A DNA stretch of 64,000 nucleotides from Margaritispora aquatica (Eukaryota; Ascomycota; Leotiomycetes; Helotiales; Discinellaceae), in contig VJWN01000016.1 of NCBI GenBank assembly GCA_007644065.1, positions 220,036 through 284,035 of the forward strand. Direction: 5' to 3'. A program made the position numbers and the translations under genes. Of this stretch, positions 12,431 through 24,016 are shown in pieces. Position 1 is the stretch's first letter. Every line of letters begins with the position of its first letter. A model generated the notes under the pieces. That model made no database searches. It had not been told where the DNA came from and saw only the letters and a list, made by a program, of their open reading frames with translations.

Positions 12431-12690
12431 AGTTTGTGTATAGAGAACGGTATTGAGTACGATAAAAATTTGTAGCTAAAATTAAGGCTGTGCTGGCAAC
12501 GATAAAATGGCTGTTAGGAACGGTACTGAGAACAAGAATATATACTATAGGAACGGTACTAAGAACAAAGCTACAAATTATAAGAGCTGTACTGGGAACA
12601 GCCAAATGGCTGTCGGGAATGGTGTTGAGAACGAGAAAATTTAAAGAATTAGAACACACCTTACAACACGATTGGGAGTAAAATTAAAAT

Positions 12691-13890
12691 CTGTTCTGAG
12701 CACGGGTTTTTACAGCCAATTTCTTGTTCTGAGAACGACGACTTCTTGAATATAAAAATAATGCCGTTCTGAGCACAGTTCTTTATGGCCAACGTTTTGT
12801 TCCGAGAACCAACACTCGATATTTAATTTTAAAATCAATCACAAGTCAAAATAGATATCCAAAGCAATCGTAAAGCTACAAACCATGGTTAGTGTCTCTG
12901 ATCCCAATGACTATACGTCAAGCTTATTCCGAAAGTTCTTGTTCTGAGAATAGGTCTAATATGTAGAATCTCGTTCCCAGAACCACACATTCAACCCTCT
13001 CTACTCTTACTAGCTCTATAGGCATAGATGCACCAAGTATATGAAAAGGCTTTGCAGAGTTTAGTAAGATATATAAATCACTGTAGGCCCAGCCCATGCG
13101 AGGCTTAGTGATCTGGTTCCGAGTACGGTTCCTTAGGCCCAACTCCTGTTCTCGGGACACATCCTTCACTTCTGTATATCACCAGTACGACTTGTCGTAT
13201 CAATAATAATAGGACACCCAATCAATAACCAAATCCCCAAGTTTTTTAGTACATCATGCTCTTTTGTTGATGTATTATTTGGTGATCTAGTTCCAAGTAC
13301 GGTTCTTTATGCCTAATTCCTGTTCTTGGAACAAGCGCTTCACTTCTTTGTATATTTAGCGGCCTTTGTTATCTTAAGCATCTGCAAATGCTGAATTCAT
13401 TTCAAACATCTCAACTTCCTTTGAATTTGTCATAGGCGTTTGGTGACGCTATTTAGTAATCACGTTCTGGAAACAATTCTCAGCAGCCAAATTCCGGTCC
13501 CGAGAACAAAAGCTGGAAGTCTCTATACCCCCACTACCCTCTACTACACCAAGAGAATATAGTTATACACAGTCTATTTCAGAGATCTTTACTTACTTAG
13601 ATCTCTGTAATGGATCGTAGTTATGGATTTGGCCGTCATGTTCCGAGAACGGGTCTCTGCAACCAATTTCACGTTCAGGGAACCAACCCATGATATCATC
13701 TGATGAAACTACAAGACAAAACACATGAATGTGTATCAAAAGAAGACAAATTTCAGCTATCAATACAATATAGCGTAACTCAAACATTCTAGCCTCCTTC
13801 ACTTCTTTCAGGGGGGCATGGATATGAATGTTGGTTGTCTTGATCTGGGAACGGTTCCCTTGAGCCAATTTCTTATTCCGAGAACCAAGT
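12691..13890 (+). repeat. Right phased flank of the box satellite (~175 bp period)
   Basis: Using the same alignment point as on the left flank, boxes fall at 12701, 12774, 12949, 13124, 13298, 13472, 13648 and 13850. Five consecutive intervals are 175, 175, 174, 174 and 176 bp; the first (73) and the last (202) differ. Some spacers still show homology, for example CTTCACTTCT after the 13124 and 13298 boxes and a GTGATCT word just before them. The flank is therefore an old, diverged ~175-bp tandem satellite in which only the box stayed conserved. Confidence 0.85.
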
Positions 13891-16800
13891 CTTCATGTCT
13901 CTGATGCATTCCAAAAACAAATACTTGAATGTGTACCAGCAGATCAAAGATTGTATCTAGACTCTTCTCGACGCATTTATGTCTGATTTCGCCTTAGAAC
14001 CATGCGCTATGCATCCATTTCTATATTCGACTCTCCAACTGCTTTCCCCCTCTTTTCACCGCCAGGAATATCCCACTACACGTCACCTCGACGTCTTTCC
14101 CGCGCCAGTTAAACTCCGAGTTACTACAGCCGAGACAGCTCACCGGTATTTCTCCAGATGGTCGGAGTAACTTAGGCACATAGCTCATAGATGTCAGCTT
14201 CGAGCAAGACATGCAGATCTCGCTTAATGGGCATAGAGTCAATGTCTCGAGATGAGAAAACGATTCTTCTGGACTCCCCTCAGCTACTCTGATCGGCAAT
14301 AAATCTGCGCTGTTGATATAAGCGCTCTACGGCTGAAAGGGGGTCATAAAATCGCCGAGAATAGGAACGGACTTCTGTGTTAAAGCTGCAAAGTTGAGTT
14401 TTGAAACATCTGACTACACCACTTGATCATCAGACCAGCGATGGGTGCTTTCACCTGTAGATACTACTAAAAAAAAGCTCTGATCGAAGCCTTGAGAGGT
14501 CTAGAACCATTGACCGATTATTAGATCTACGTGCTGTTTCAAAAAGTTTGCCCACCCTCACTCAGCTCTTGAATTACAGACCCCCTATGTATTCGAGCAA
14601 GCGAGAAACTCACGCAGACATTGAAGCCGCGGAGATTGCCTCGGCATTGTTTTCCGGCTATCTAAGAGCGCTGCCTGGTATCCATCACTGTCTAACTAAG
14701 CCCACCATTCCGCCCCTCATCGTGTTGCAACTGCGGGCAGTGCATTTGTGATCCCGAAGAAAAATCATGGTAGCTCAGCTTGGATAGAATGAGTAGAGTT
14801 TCATCTCCAAACCTCAGCATTAGGTAGGCTTAATTAACCAATTGCAGGGAATGGGAAGGAAAAGGAAAGGGACAAGAGATGGAGGAAAGACTAAGCCGTA
14901 GATGGAATGGTGGTGCCTCCTCTCATCAGACACTGATTTTGGAGAGACTATATGGCACAAGTGAAATTCAAGAACAGAGCTTACTCTTTTTCAAATGTCA
15001 TGCCCCCGTGTTCAATGTGTCATCACTTCCAACAAGAGATATAAACTACGCGAGACCTAGACTAAGCAACTTGGAACCTCGAGCTCACGAGTTGTGCTTT
15101 GTCGGACTAGACATGAAAATCAACACACTTGAGATTATGACTTGGTGGGGAAGGAAACGCTCCACTCCTCACAACAAATGTCCTGCTGAGACTTCTGATA
15201 CTCCGGAATTTAGCCACCCGTGATATGGCTGAACTGCCTCGCTTTCACTTGCTGCAAGTACTGTTATGCAGTGACATTTATACTTTCTTTATGGCTGCTT
15301 GGCAGTTAAGCCACCCATGAAGGAGGTTCGGTAATCTATCTTGTGCGATGCGGAAACCAAGATGAAAAACATCACGCACTACCACCGGTGCCGAAGCATC
15401 AAAAATACCATGTTGACAACGTTTAGTAATCAGCTTATTTTCTGCTCCTCGGGATTTCTGTCACTTTCTGTTCAAAGTATATCAACGCCACAATGTATTC
15501 GAGGCTGCAGTTCGGCAAATCAGAATTTGCACATTTGTGTCATATGTTCGAGATGATCCGTACCCAGGATTGATGGAGAAGCGTGCTGTCTCAAAACGGA
15601 GATAACTCTCGCTTAGAGTGACCATTTGCGGAACCATGTTGACATTGTGGAAGTGCACAGTCGTTTTATAGACAAGTTTTCAAAAATTGTCTGATTCTTG
15701 ATCGCGAGACCATTGAATCGAATTGTTCTACAACATGCTGATCTTGTCTTGATTGCTGCTCAAGACATCCGATGGAAATCTCTTCGACCTCGAATCACCC
15801 GCCCCTCCACCCCACATTCACGCCTACCAACCAAGCTGGCAGGAGCAAACACGGCAATCAAAGGTGTCATCTCCGATCTTGAAAGAAGTCTTTCGGAGCC
15901 AATGAGATCCAACCCGCATAAATAAGGATCAGATCGATAGCAGCTGAAGCTTAGATGACTTGTCATTCGAGAGATCTGCTGAGGTGCATAATAAAGATAT
16001 CGTTTAAGGTAGATAATAAGCGACTGCATAGTAGCGGCAACTTCCAGTTTGAAACTCGGGATATCATTTACTTGCTAACAAAGCTGGAGCACCAGCCAGC
16101 CATGCTCTCGGTACCTTTTCATGTTGTGTAACCAAGAAAGAGTCCAAAGTGCCGTGTTCTAGAACCTCCAGCCTCAAAGCGGTTAAAAAGCAAGCAAGAA
16201 AGGTGGAAACCGCAATTTGTTATCTTGGAGACTAAAAGAGAAATGATATGTTAATAGCCCGGGACTATGACCTAAAGAGGTAAGGTGTATTTGCTTTTTA
16301 GATCTGAATCTTAAAGACCAAGCCCAACGCTTTTAAACGTCGATCAGAGTATAACATAGAAGGTGCGAAACAGAGATGTAAATCGACAACGGGCTGATCT
16401 CTATTCTCGGTCGAACACGAGGTACGAGCTGCGAACTTGGCCCGAGTGGAATGGATCTGAATGGTCCTACTGCCGCAAATTTGACTGAAAATCATTATGG
16501 TTGCGAGAGTTAGACTGCGAGAAAGCGGACCTTGGCAACCATTCTCCACGTGTTTGAGGCCTATAATATCAAACTAACCCCCACAATCTTTTTTATGGCT
16601 GAGTCCAGGATCGAGAAGTTGATTCGGGTGTGAAAATGCTCAGACAACCGCGCCACCAATCATTTCTTCTGTCGGATGGTGCTCCGATATCAGATTTGTA
16701 TCCACGTCTCCCGCTGCCGGCCAAGAGGTCATCAGATAGACCGCTTCCTCCAAACTAGCGTGCTTTGATCTAAACACCCATCGGAGCAATCTCAACTACG

Positions 16801-19448
16801 CTATGCATGCGCAACATTGGGCATTCTGCGGCTAGGGCGTTGGAAGAACATGATGCTGACGAGACGGCCGCGATTCGTGAATCGAGATCACGGCAGAGAG
16901 ACAACAACCTGGTACAGGGATTCTGCATAACTGTACACCTGATGGTTGCCAAAAGAAATGCGCTTGGATCGGTGGCGCCAAGATGGACCCCAGTGCATTG
17001 TCGAGTACCAGATCTTCGGATTCGGGGTCTCAACATTGTAAATAGGAAAGAAAGTCTTTGAAATAGAATCAAAATCATCTTGTGATTCATGTTGATCCAT
17101 TTTTAATCTTTTTGTAGATGGTCTCGATTCTTCGCAGAATAGAATATTTTGACCCCGCCTCCTATCCTATACGCATCAGGAGAGGATCTGTTGGAAGTTT
17201 TGTTAACGCATGCACTTGCCAGTCAAAGTGAGCGGGCAGTATGTAAACATTTCCACTGACCGTATGTGACTGGATTTGATCACGGCTTAGCACAGCTAAC
17301 TTGTGAATTGTAAAAGCTAGATCGATTGAGGACATCAAGATGTGTTATGTGTTGAGTATGCCGCTAGCCGCAGAATACCTTGGAGGACATAGGTAGATGG
17401 ATATTCGGAAGGTTTGACGGCTAAAGACATGTCGTTCACCGCAACATCACGGTGCGTGAATGTATTAAATCCACTGCGGGCAGACGGCATGGTAACGTGT
17501 ATCGGTGATATTCTTGCGAGAGAGACAAAGCGGTATCGGCGTGTTATTATGGCTTTGATGGTGGATCCCGGCGATTGTATAGCGCTGTGATCAAGCAATA
17601 TGGCCCTTGCGTTGCGAGACACCGAGTCCTGCTTTCATACACCCCATCGCTTCAAGGCTAGACAACACCCTTTAATTGTGAATTCTGTGTCGCACTGAGA
17701 GCCAATGCATCCTTGAACATAGAATCTAGGGTGAAATGCGGCCAGGAATAGTGAATTCCGTTGTTGTATCCCATTTAATCATCTTAGCGTAATGATCGAC
17801 AGTACTGAGAATCTGGCGCACCAGTCCCACTATTTCCGACTCTGTGGTTTCGTGGCTGGCACTTTGTGTGATACACTGTACAACAAAGTATATTCAATTG
17901 TCTTGAATTTCCTTAGTTAAGTCTCCCTGCGTCCCTCAGCATGGGAATCATTCTCCGTTGCCGGAAACTATGAGAAAAGGAATCATTTGAGAAATGGATA
18001 CCCTTCCCAATTACAAGAGCATTCATAAGTGCTCCCGAGATTATGGGTCTAGACCTAGTCTCGATGACATTGTTACAGCCGCTCTTAGTGCCAGGCACCA
18101 CGCATGACGGCATTTGAGCTTTTCTAGGGCGAAGGTCTTCTTCATGTGCATCGGGAAGACGGTAGGACGACGGCATCTAAATAGCACCATTTGTAGGATA
18201 TCTGACGTCTGATGTACCATTACAGTACATTAGTAAAATTTTAGGGATGCATCCTTGTATTTGCAAAGAATGAGGCCACATTGACAACTTTGCAATGCGA
18301 GAGATGATCACTCGTGTGCTCGAAAACAGCGAAGAAAATACAAAACAAAGATGGTAAACAAGTGATATGGCTTTCCCACATGTGATAGAGACACAAAACC
18401 CATTCTCTTCAGCTAACGGAGGATTAACTTTACCATCCGTGCTTTCGATCGCCTTGTCAATTGTTTAAGACAAGGGCCCACATTAGTTGACGCAGATCGA
18501 GGCTGCGATAAGATGTTGTACTGTATTAAAAAAAAAAAAAGACAATGCTCGAGCTATACAGCTAATCCATGCTGAGTTACAGGATTATTGTTCTAGTAAG
18601 CAGCCGATCCCAAGGAAAACGAAAGCTGAAATATAATCCAGGGCAAGGAAATGTGTGATCCCTGTAAGCAAATTATAATGCGTGCAAAGGTAAGCATTCT
18701 TTGCGGTAGGCTGCTTTGCAATATGGAAAAAAGTAATATAGGTCCACTTAATATGTCTCTCCACCGGGAATTCTTTCCGAGCAATGACATTGTTCCCTTG
18801 CCAGTGTATGAAATAGAAAAGTTGAGGTGTTTTCAAGCACAAGAACATAATATTGAAGCTAGGGAATGACGTTCTTGTCTTAGACATCTTGAGCTCAGGG
18901 CTATTCTTCAGCAGACCTACAAGTCTGTGCAGGTATTCGCTGCCGAAAGATGATTCTTTGAGAATTGAAATGTGACAGATCACCCTGTCGGAAAGCATAA
19001 GCTAAATCATCGATTTCTTGCCTCAAATCCGCACTAAGGACCGAGAAAGGAATATCTGCAATATTCGAATCGAACTAATTCTTTTCGATGTTTTCGGGTA
19101 TGTGCATTGTTGATTCCGGACCTATGAGGAGCAGCGCAGAGAAATTCACCAACTTGCATGTGGATCAATGAAACCTCAAGGGCCTTCAAATGCTGATCGT
19201 TCTGCTCATTCATTCGTTTCGTCGCTTATTGAGAGACGCGGTCCATCCAGTTCTAATATCCGCCATAACAAAGGCTACTTGCTTGCAGGACGGGTAATGC
19301 AATAAATTATCTTTTCAGCGTTCACCGAATTTGTGATTGAGGTGCGTGGTCCAAAAAGAGAGCATTTCATTGGTTGTTTCCCAAACAGGTTGATGTCTTG
19401 TCGTATCCCGCAAAGTTGAAGGTACAACGTGAATAACTTGGAGAATAG
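13891..19448. other. Long gene-poor region, nothing recognised
   Basis: About 5.5 kb has only short unrelated open frames on both strands. None shows a domain, and overlapping frames on opposite strands (for example 16770-17090) argue against real genes. A run of A residues lies at 18529-18540. Degraded genes may be present (for example around 14000-14760), but I could not identify any. No tRNA or transposon end was seen. Confidence 0.45.
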
Positions 19449-19455
19449 TATATAA
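19449..19455 (+). promoter_or_regulatory. TATA box of the small CxxC gene
   Basis: TATATAA lies 163 bases upstream of the ATG at 19618. The intervening leader is strongly CA/TC-rich with few G residues, as in highly expressed fungal genes. Placement of the transcription start is inferred. Confidence 0.55.
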
Positions 19456-19617
19456 CAACGAGAATCCGACTCAGCTCGTTCTAGTTATCACATTAGCATT
19501 GCATCTTCTCTCGCACACAACAGCTAAACAACATACCAAGCCAACATCCAAACTCTTCATCACCAAATCCAAACACCAACTCAAATTTCAATCAATTTCA
19601 CCATCACCACTGTCAAA

Positions 19618-19854
19618 ATGTGTCAATCCAACTCTTGCAAGGCTGCTAAATCATTAGTGAACCACAACACCACTCTCCCCAATTTGACTCTCGCAGTAAC
19701 GACTGTTCCGGTATGAAAATCTTTCAGATATCGTGAATGGAGAATGCTGACATTAAAGATGACCGGTGTCAGATGTCCTACCTGTGCTGGCAATGGATCC
19801 GAAATCTGGGTCATCCCTGGCCGAGCTTGTTCAATTTGTGGCACTCACTGTTAG
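19618..19854 (+). CDS. Tiny two-exon protein with paired CxxC zinc-binding motif
   Basis: Exons 19618-19710 and 19759-19854 are separated by a 48-bp intron (GTATGA donor, GCTGAC branch site, AAG acceptor) and encode 62 residues. The C-terminal half contains CPTCAGNG and CSICGTHC about 15 residues apart, a treble-clef or DnaJ-like zinc-knuckle arrangement that could bind one zinc ion. The N-terminal half (MCQSNSCK onward) has two more Cys and a polar low-complexity stretch. There is no signal peptide, so a cytosolic or nuclear location is expected. I do not recognise a named family; small fungal proteins of this form exist but have no known role. It stands alone in a gene-poor area with a good TATA box and a CA-rich leader. 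Phase, splice signals and codon context support a real gene despite its size. Confidence 0.75.
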
Positions 19855-21668
19855 ATTGTGAGTTTCTTTCTTTCAGCCTTGCTGAGCCATTTTAACATGA
19901 ATTTGATAGAGGTCTTGAAATTTGGTTGAGGGAGCATTTTTGGAGTTCGGATTTTCATATTCGGTTGACGAGACATGAAGTGAGGGCATTTGGAAGGTGT
20001 TGAAGCATTTATCAGGGCATGGAGTTCAGAATGCAATACACTATATAAGATGTATGGAGAAAAGTTTGAGTGGGAATATCTGTTGTTAGATGTTAGACAA
20101 ATCAAGAACGTTTGGATGATTCGACATTACTTTTCTTTTCAATTGGTTCTTTGTTACCATATGAGTTCTCCTCCTCAACCCATCATGTGCCTCATCTGTG
20201 GATTGAAGCTATTTGGAACATTTTGCCATGAATTGGCAATTGTTCGGTGCAACACGTAGTACAATGGGGATGTAGTCGCCAAAATTAACTCTGTAGAGTT
20301 TGGTGCATATATTCTTGTGCTACTGCGACCGTGGCTTGTGGGAAGTCATTTTTGAACCAGATGGTCGTAAGAATAAATGTCATGCAAATGCGTGTGACTG
20401 TGGATAATCCAACAGACTTGACAGGGCAAGTGGTCAAGTATATATACATGGTGAGTCTTTTTGCATGAAAGAATCGATTCGGCTGTATGTGAGCCCTTTT
20501 GGACACTGTGTCTTACTAGGTGACCTAATACTGTGATGAGGACGTCGAAAGAACCTAAACCGTCCAGTGGCGTCCAGTGATCGATCTCTTGTGACGAAAA
20601 TAAGGTATATCTCTCGCATTGTAGCGGACAGAAAACCGTGTGCGGTAGCACAATATTCATACAGCAAGGGGAAGGATGACTTCAAAGCTGACAGCTCACT
20701 TCCCTATCTTATCGTGCTGGGGAGTTTGTCATCAAATTTTCGGTAAGGCATCGGAGGCAGTCTCCGCTGATTTTCGCCATTCTCATTGGCTGACGCTGAC
20801 AACTTCTGTCACCCGATGGATGATTTTGTCGATTGAGGAGAAGAACCAGCGAAAATGCGTGTTGTTGGGAATGAGCATTTGTTGGGAGTGAGCATAGCAA
20901 GATCATCCAAGTACCCAGTACATTCAGGACTTTGAACCTGAATCACAGCGTGATCATATTGACCTGTGGACTATAGGTACGAAAACGTGGGTTATGGTCT
21001 TGAATTCGATGCCAATGCGTCTTCTTTTTTGGTGCCATTTGGTCGTGGAGAGGAGAAGTTCGTAAGCTGTTTGAGGAACAATGGGAAGAAGTATGAGAGA
21101 AGAAGCACTATATTAGTCGACAGGATAAAATCTGATGTAGAGTTGTACGAAATCAATTGTTGATTGATCACTCGATAGCTTTCAAAGAGGAGAGTAATTT
21201 GGTATTTGGCTATTTACGAATTACCTTTACCCGAATCGCGATTGGACGGGACGGGATTATTCTTCCGAGTCACATGACATGGACAGCCGATGTCACGGGT
21301 ATGATATCACGTTGCAGGGTTTATTTGCCTTGTGCTTACTTTATTACCGAAATCGTTCCAGTTCCATCGGTGATAATTTTATAGCTTACTAAGGCCGCTT
21401 CAGTCGTCCGCATTGTTCAAACCGAGCTACATGCGGCCATTTCAACCTGCTCGGCCGCATCTGCAATGAACCATCGGCTTTAATGGATGGACTTAACAAT
21501 CGAGTGAGCTATGATTCTAATCATTTGTGTTCATTATCACCGCAAGGACATTCATATCCTTGGGTAGCCAGAAACCATCTCCAATCTGATTGATCCACTG
21601 GACCATTTTTCAACTTCAATTGGTTCGCTTATATGATCATCAGGTAACTCTAAGAGCTCCATAGGAGA
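19855..21668. other. Intergenic region, no gene recognised
   Basis: Only short frames without recognisable domains are seen. An open frame at 19990-20259 directly follows the small CxxC gene but has no similarity I can name and probably lies in its 3' region. Confidence 0.45.
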
Positions 21669-21675
21669 TATAAAG
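21669..21675 (+). promoter_or_regulatory. TATA box of the first dehydrogenase gene
   Basis: TATAAAG lies 95 bases upstream of the ATG at 21764, followed by a pyrimidine-rich, CTCAAAC-containing leader. The spacing is normal for a fungal TATA promoter. Confidence 0.55.
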
Positions 21676-21763
21676 ACGGTCTCAACCGCTCCGATTGAAA
21701 TCTATCTCCAGTATCATATCCTAGCATTCATCTTAACTCTACATAATCCCTCACTCAAACATT

Positions 21764-22684
21764 ATGGCGTCATACCTCATCACTGGCTCCTCGCGCGGAA
21801 TCGGTCTCACTCTAGCTACACAGCTTGCTGCCCTTCCTACCTCGCAAGTCGGAATTATTTTCGCTACCTCGCGTTCGGAATCAGATGCACTTAAGGCTCT
21901 TATTACAAAGTATCCAGGAAGAGTAGTCTTTGTCCCTCTAGAGACTACATCCGAAGCCAGTGTCGCTTCGGCTGCTAGAGAGGTAGAGATTAAGCTTGAG
22001 GGCAAAGGATTAGATGTTCTGATCAACAATGCTGGTGTTATGGCTTGGTCGTCCACTGGTGGAATTACTACGATGCAGGTTCACCTTCATTGACATTGTA
22101 ACCAGGCTAACGGTATTCAGGCCAGACCTTATGAACCACTTGAATGTCAATGTTGTTGGTGTTCAGATTGTCACTGCAGGTTTCATGCCACTTCTTGAGA
22201 AGGGAAACTTGAAAAGGATTGCAAACATGTAAGCTTGTTCGACCCGGATGGTGGCCATGCCACTGACTTCTCAGCTCCACCAACTTAGGTTCCATCACCA
22301 ACGCCCGTGGCTACAAGCCTCATGGATGTCACGCCTACACTATCTCAAAGGCCGCACTCAACATGTTAACTGTTCAATACGCACTCGACTATGAGAAAGC
22401 TGGGTTCACAATCTTTGCAATTTCACCTGGTGTATGTTCAACTCCCATATCCCCATAATTTATGGTCAAGTATCTCAAGCTGAGACGATACTCAACAGTG
22501 GCTGAAGACCGACCTCGGTGGGGCACACGCAGATCTTGACGTTGAAGTTGGTACTAAAGCCACTCTCGAGAAGATCTTCTCAGCTAGCAAGGAGCAGAAT
22601 GGTAAGCATCTCAACGTTCACGTTCCAGGATACGAGAAGAGAGATGGTCCCAACCAATATGATGGTCTTGATTTGCCGTGGTAG
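21764..22684 (+). CDS. Short-chain dehydrogenase/reductase (classical SDR fold)
   Basis: Proposed exons are 21764-22074, 22121-22228, 22275-22431 and 22499-22684, giving 253 residues. The NAD(P)-binding motif TGSSRGIG (residues 7-14), the NNAG strand, the Asn in LNVNVVG and the catalytic YTISK (Tyr-x3-Lys) place it among SDR oxidoreductases. A substrate cannot be predicted. The first junction is odd. A GT donor at 22079 leaves the frame wrong for the downstream exon with the available acceptor at 22120. A GC donor at 22075 (GAT/GCAGGT) restores phase and joins TTM to PDLMNHLNVNV, which reads like the family. The GCTAAC branch site just before the acceptor supports an intron ending there. The alternative is a frameshift in a decaying gene. 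The other two introns are standard. Confidence 0.85.
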
Positions 22685-24016
22685 ATGGACGATAGGGTAG
22701 AGCCGGATTGAGTGTGACCTCGGCAATCAATCAAAAGAATTTAAAGAATCATCTGAGAGTCACTGGATGAGCCATTAGTTTTTACTTCGTAGGAATGGAC
22801 GAACTTGTCTTGGTTATGTGGTAATTTAAACGATGTCGCATAAGTTAAGCTCATCACATACATCACCACATACATGTGACCATGCCAGCACTTCCAAGTT
22901 TTCATACAGCAGCGAGAACGAACCATCTTTATTTTCAATCATCTGAAGAAACAAAATAAACCCATGGTCTTCAACTTCATCGTTCTTTTTGTGATTCGAG
23001 TCCTCCTGAAGAATTATTGTGCCGGTGTTCTGCCGGGTTTTCAGGGGCTCGCTAAAAGGCGGGCTCCTGATGGTAGTAAGGTTGCCCAAAGGCCCAGCAC
23101 CTCCTGCCACATCTTTCAATTTATTATGACTATCCGACGCGTTTATTTGAGCTTGCAGCTGTAATAAATTTACCTGTGCTCCGTGTTGTTGGAAATCCCA
23201 AGGACGAAGAGTAGAAATCTCGCTAGCCCCGCCTCACTAATAGTAAGAGTATCATCCGAATAATTATTTCGCAAGAAGATGGATCAAAACTCGACAGCTC
23301 GATTACCCATTTTCACCTACTCATGATGGGTTTACTGATATCAAATATTAATAACTTTTGTTTGCTAACGAGCAATTACGAACCCTAATACCTGATACAA
23401 CTTGCCCTTTCTTCTTGCCGTCACCTCGGAACGCGATCCATCGATCCTAACCGTCTGCTACTAAAGCCGCTCAAGATTTATAACATTTCATGTCAATTTA
23501 GTTTTTGTGCAAGTTTATTGGCACATCATGCGCCTCTTCGCCTTTGACAAGTCGTCTCAACCTTTCAACTGACATTGCTCGTCGATTGTGGTCCTAAGCG
23601 AACACATTCATGCCCCAAATCTCGCTCCTACCCAAAGCTGATCGAGTCCAGCATCGTAACAGGAGGCATCTCGGCGTTACTCAGCAATCTTTGGTGGTTC
23701 TTTGCTAGATCGTCTGCGTTGTCAATAACCGCTCGTCCATTGTTGTGCATTGCAGATCTATACTTTCACACCACCAACGGATGAATGTTCGCTTAAGTTT
23801 ATCATCAACGTCGAGGCTCAACAATCAATTTCAATTCTTTGCCAGACCACACAGAACGCAGAACAACTGTGCTTCGCAGTTATACCTATCTTCCATACAC
23901 GTAACTAAAGCAAGCCGTTCCAGACACCAGTCAAACTCGACACATCTCCGCCAAGTCACAAACATACTCAAACACTACCACATCAGATCATATCACAACA
24001 AAACAAACAAACCAAA
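22685..24016. other. Intergenic region and leader of the acidic-protein gene
   Basis: No gene was recognised. From about 23870 to 24016 the plus strand is CA-rich and low in G, typical of a fungal 5' leader, and ends in AAACAAACCAAA before the ATG at 24017. Confidence 0.5.

Larger units (their letters stand above)
8088..13890 (+). repeat. Satellite of alternating GTTC/GAAC half-sites (box repeat)
   Basis: About 5.8 kb is dominated by one degenerate motif: GTTC-nnn-GAAC palindromes (for example GTTCTCGGAAC, GTTCCGAGAAC, CTGTTCTGAGAACAG) often overlapping GAACGGTTC. A full box of about 45 bp reads roughly GTTCYGAGAACGGTTC, about 5 bases, AGCCAA, about 6 bases, GTTCTCGGAAC; good copies are near 8849, 9025, 9198, 9377, 12691, 12763, 13113, 13288, 13462 and 13638. 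On both flanks boxes recur about every 174-176 bp with diverged spacers. From roughly 9560 to 12660 spacers shrink and boxes lie nearly back to back, all in the same orientation. Composition is ordinary, not AT-rich. No transposase, terminal repeats or coding region is seen. Function is unknown; a protein-binding array, satellite or chromatin element is possible. Confidence 0.9.

Noticed and set aside
11453..12681. Long open frames on both strands in the satellite core (repeats like ENKNIYYRN on plus, FVLSTVPIVY on minus)
   Set aside because: All come from the short repeat unit lacking stops in several frames. Opposite-strand frames overlap fully and no start, leader or domain is seen.
8088..13890. 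Heat-shock element array
   Set aside because: Heat-shock elements alternate nGAAn at 5-bp pitch. Here GAA/TTC alternate at 6-bp pitch and the box has an extra AGCCAA centre.
8088..13890. Centromere
   Set aside because: Satellite organisation is suggestive, but composition is not AT-rich as in known filamentous-fungal centromeres and there is no direct evidence. Kept only as a hypothesis.
16770..17090. Overlapping frames of about 85-106 residues on both strands
   Set aside because: Mutual overlap, no recognisable family and no leader sequence.
18585..18998. 137-residue minus-strand open frame
   Set aside because: Composition looks random, there is no domain, and the surroundings are gene-free.
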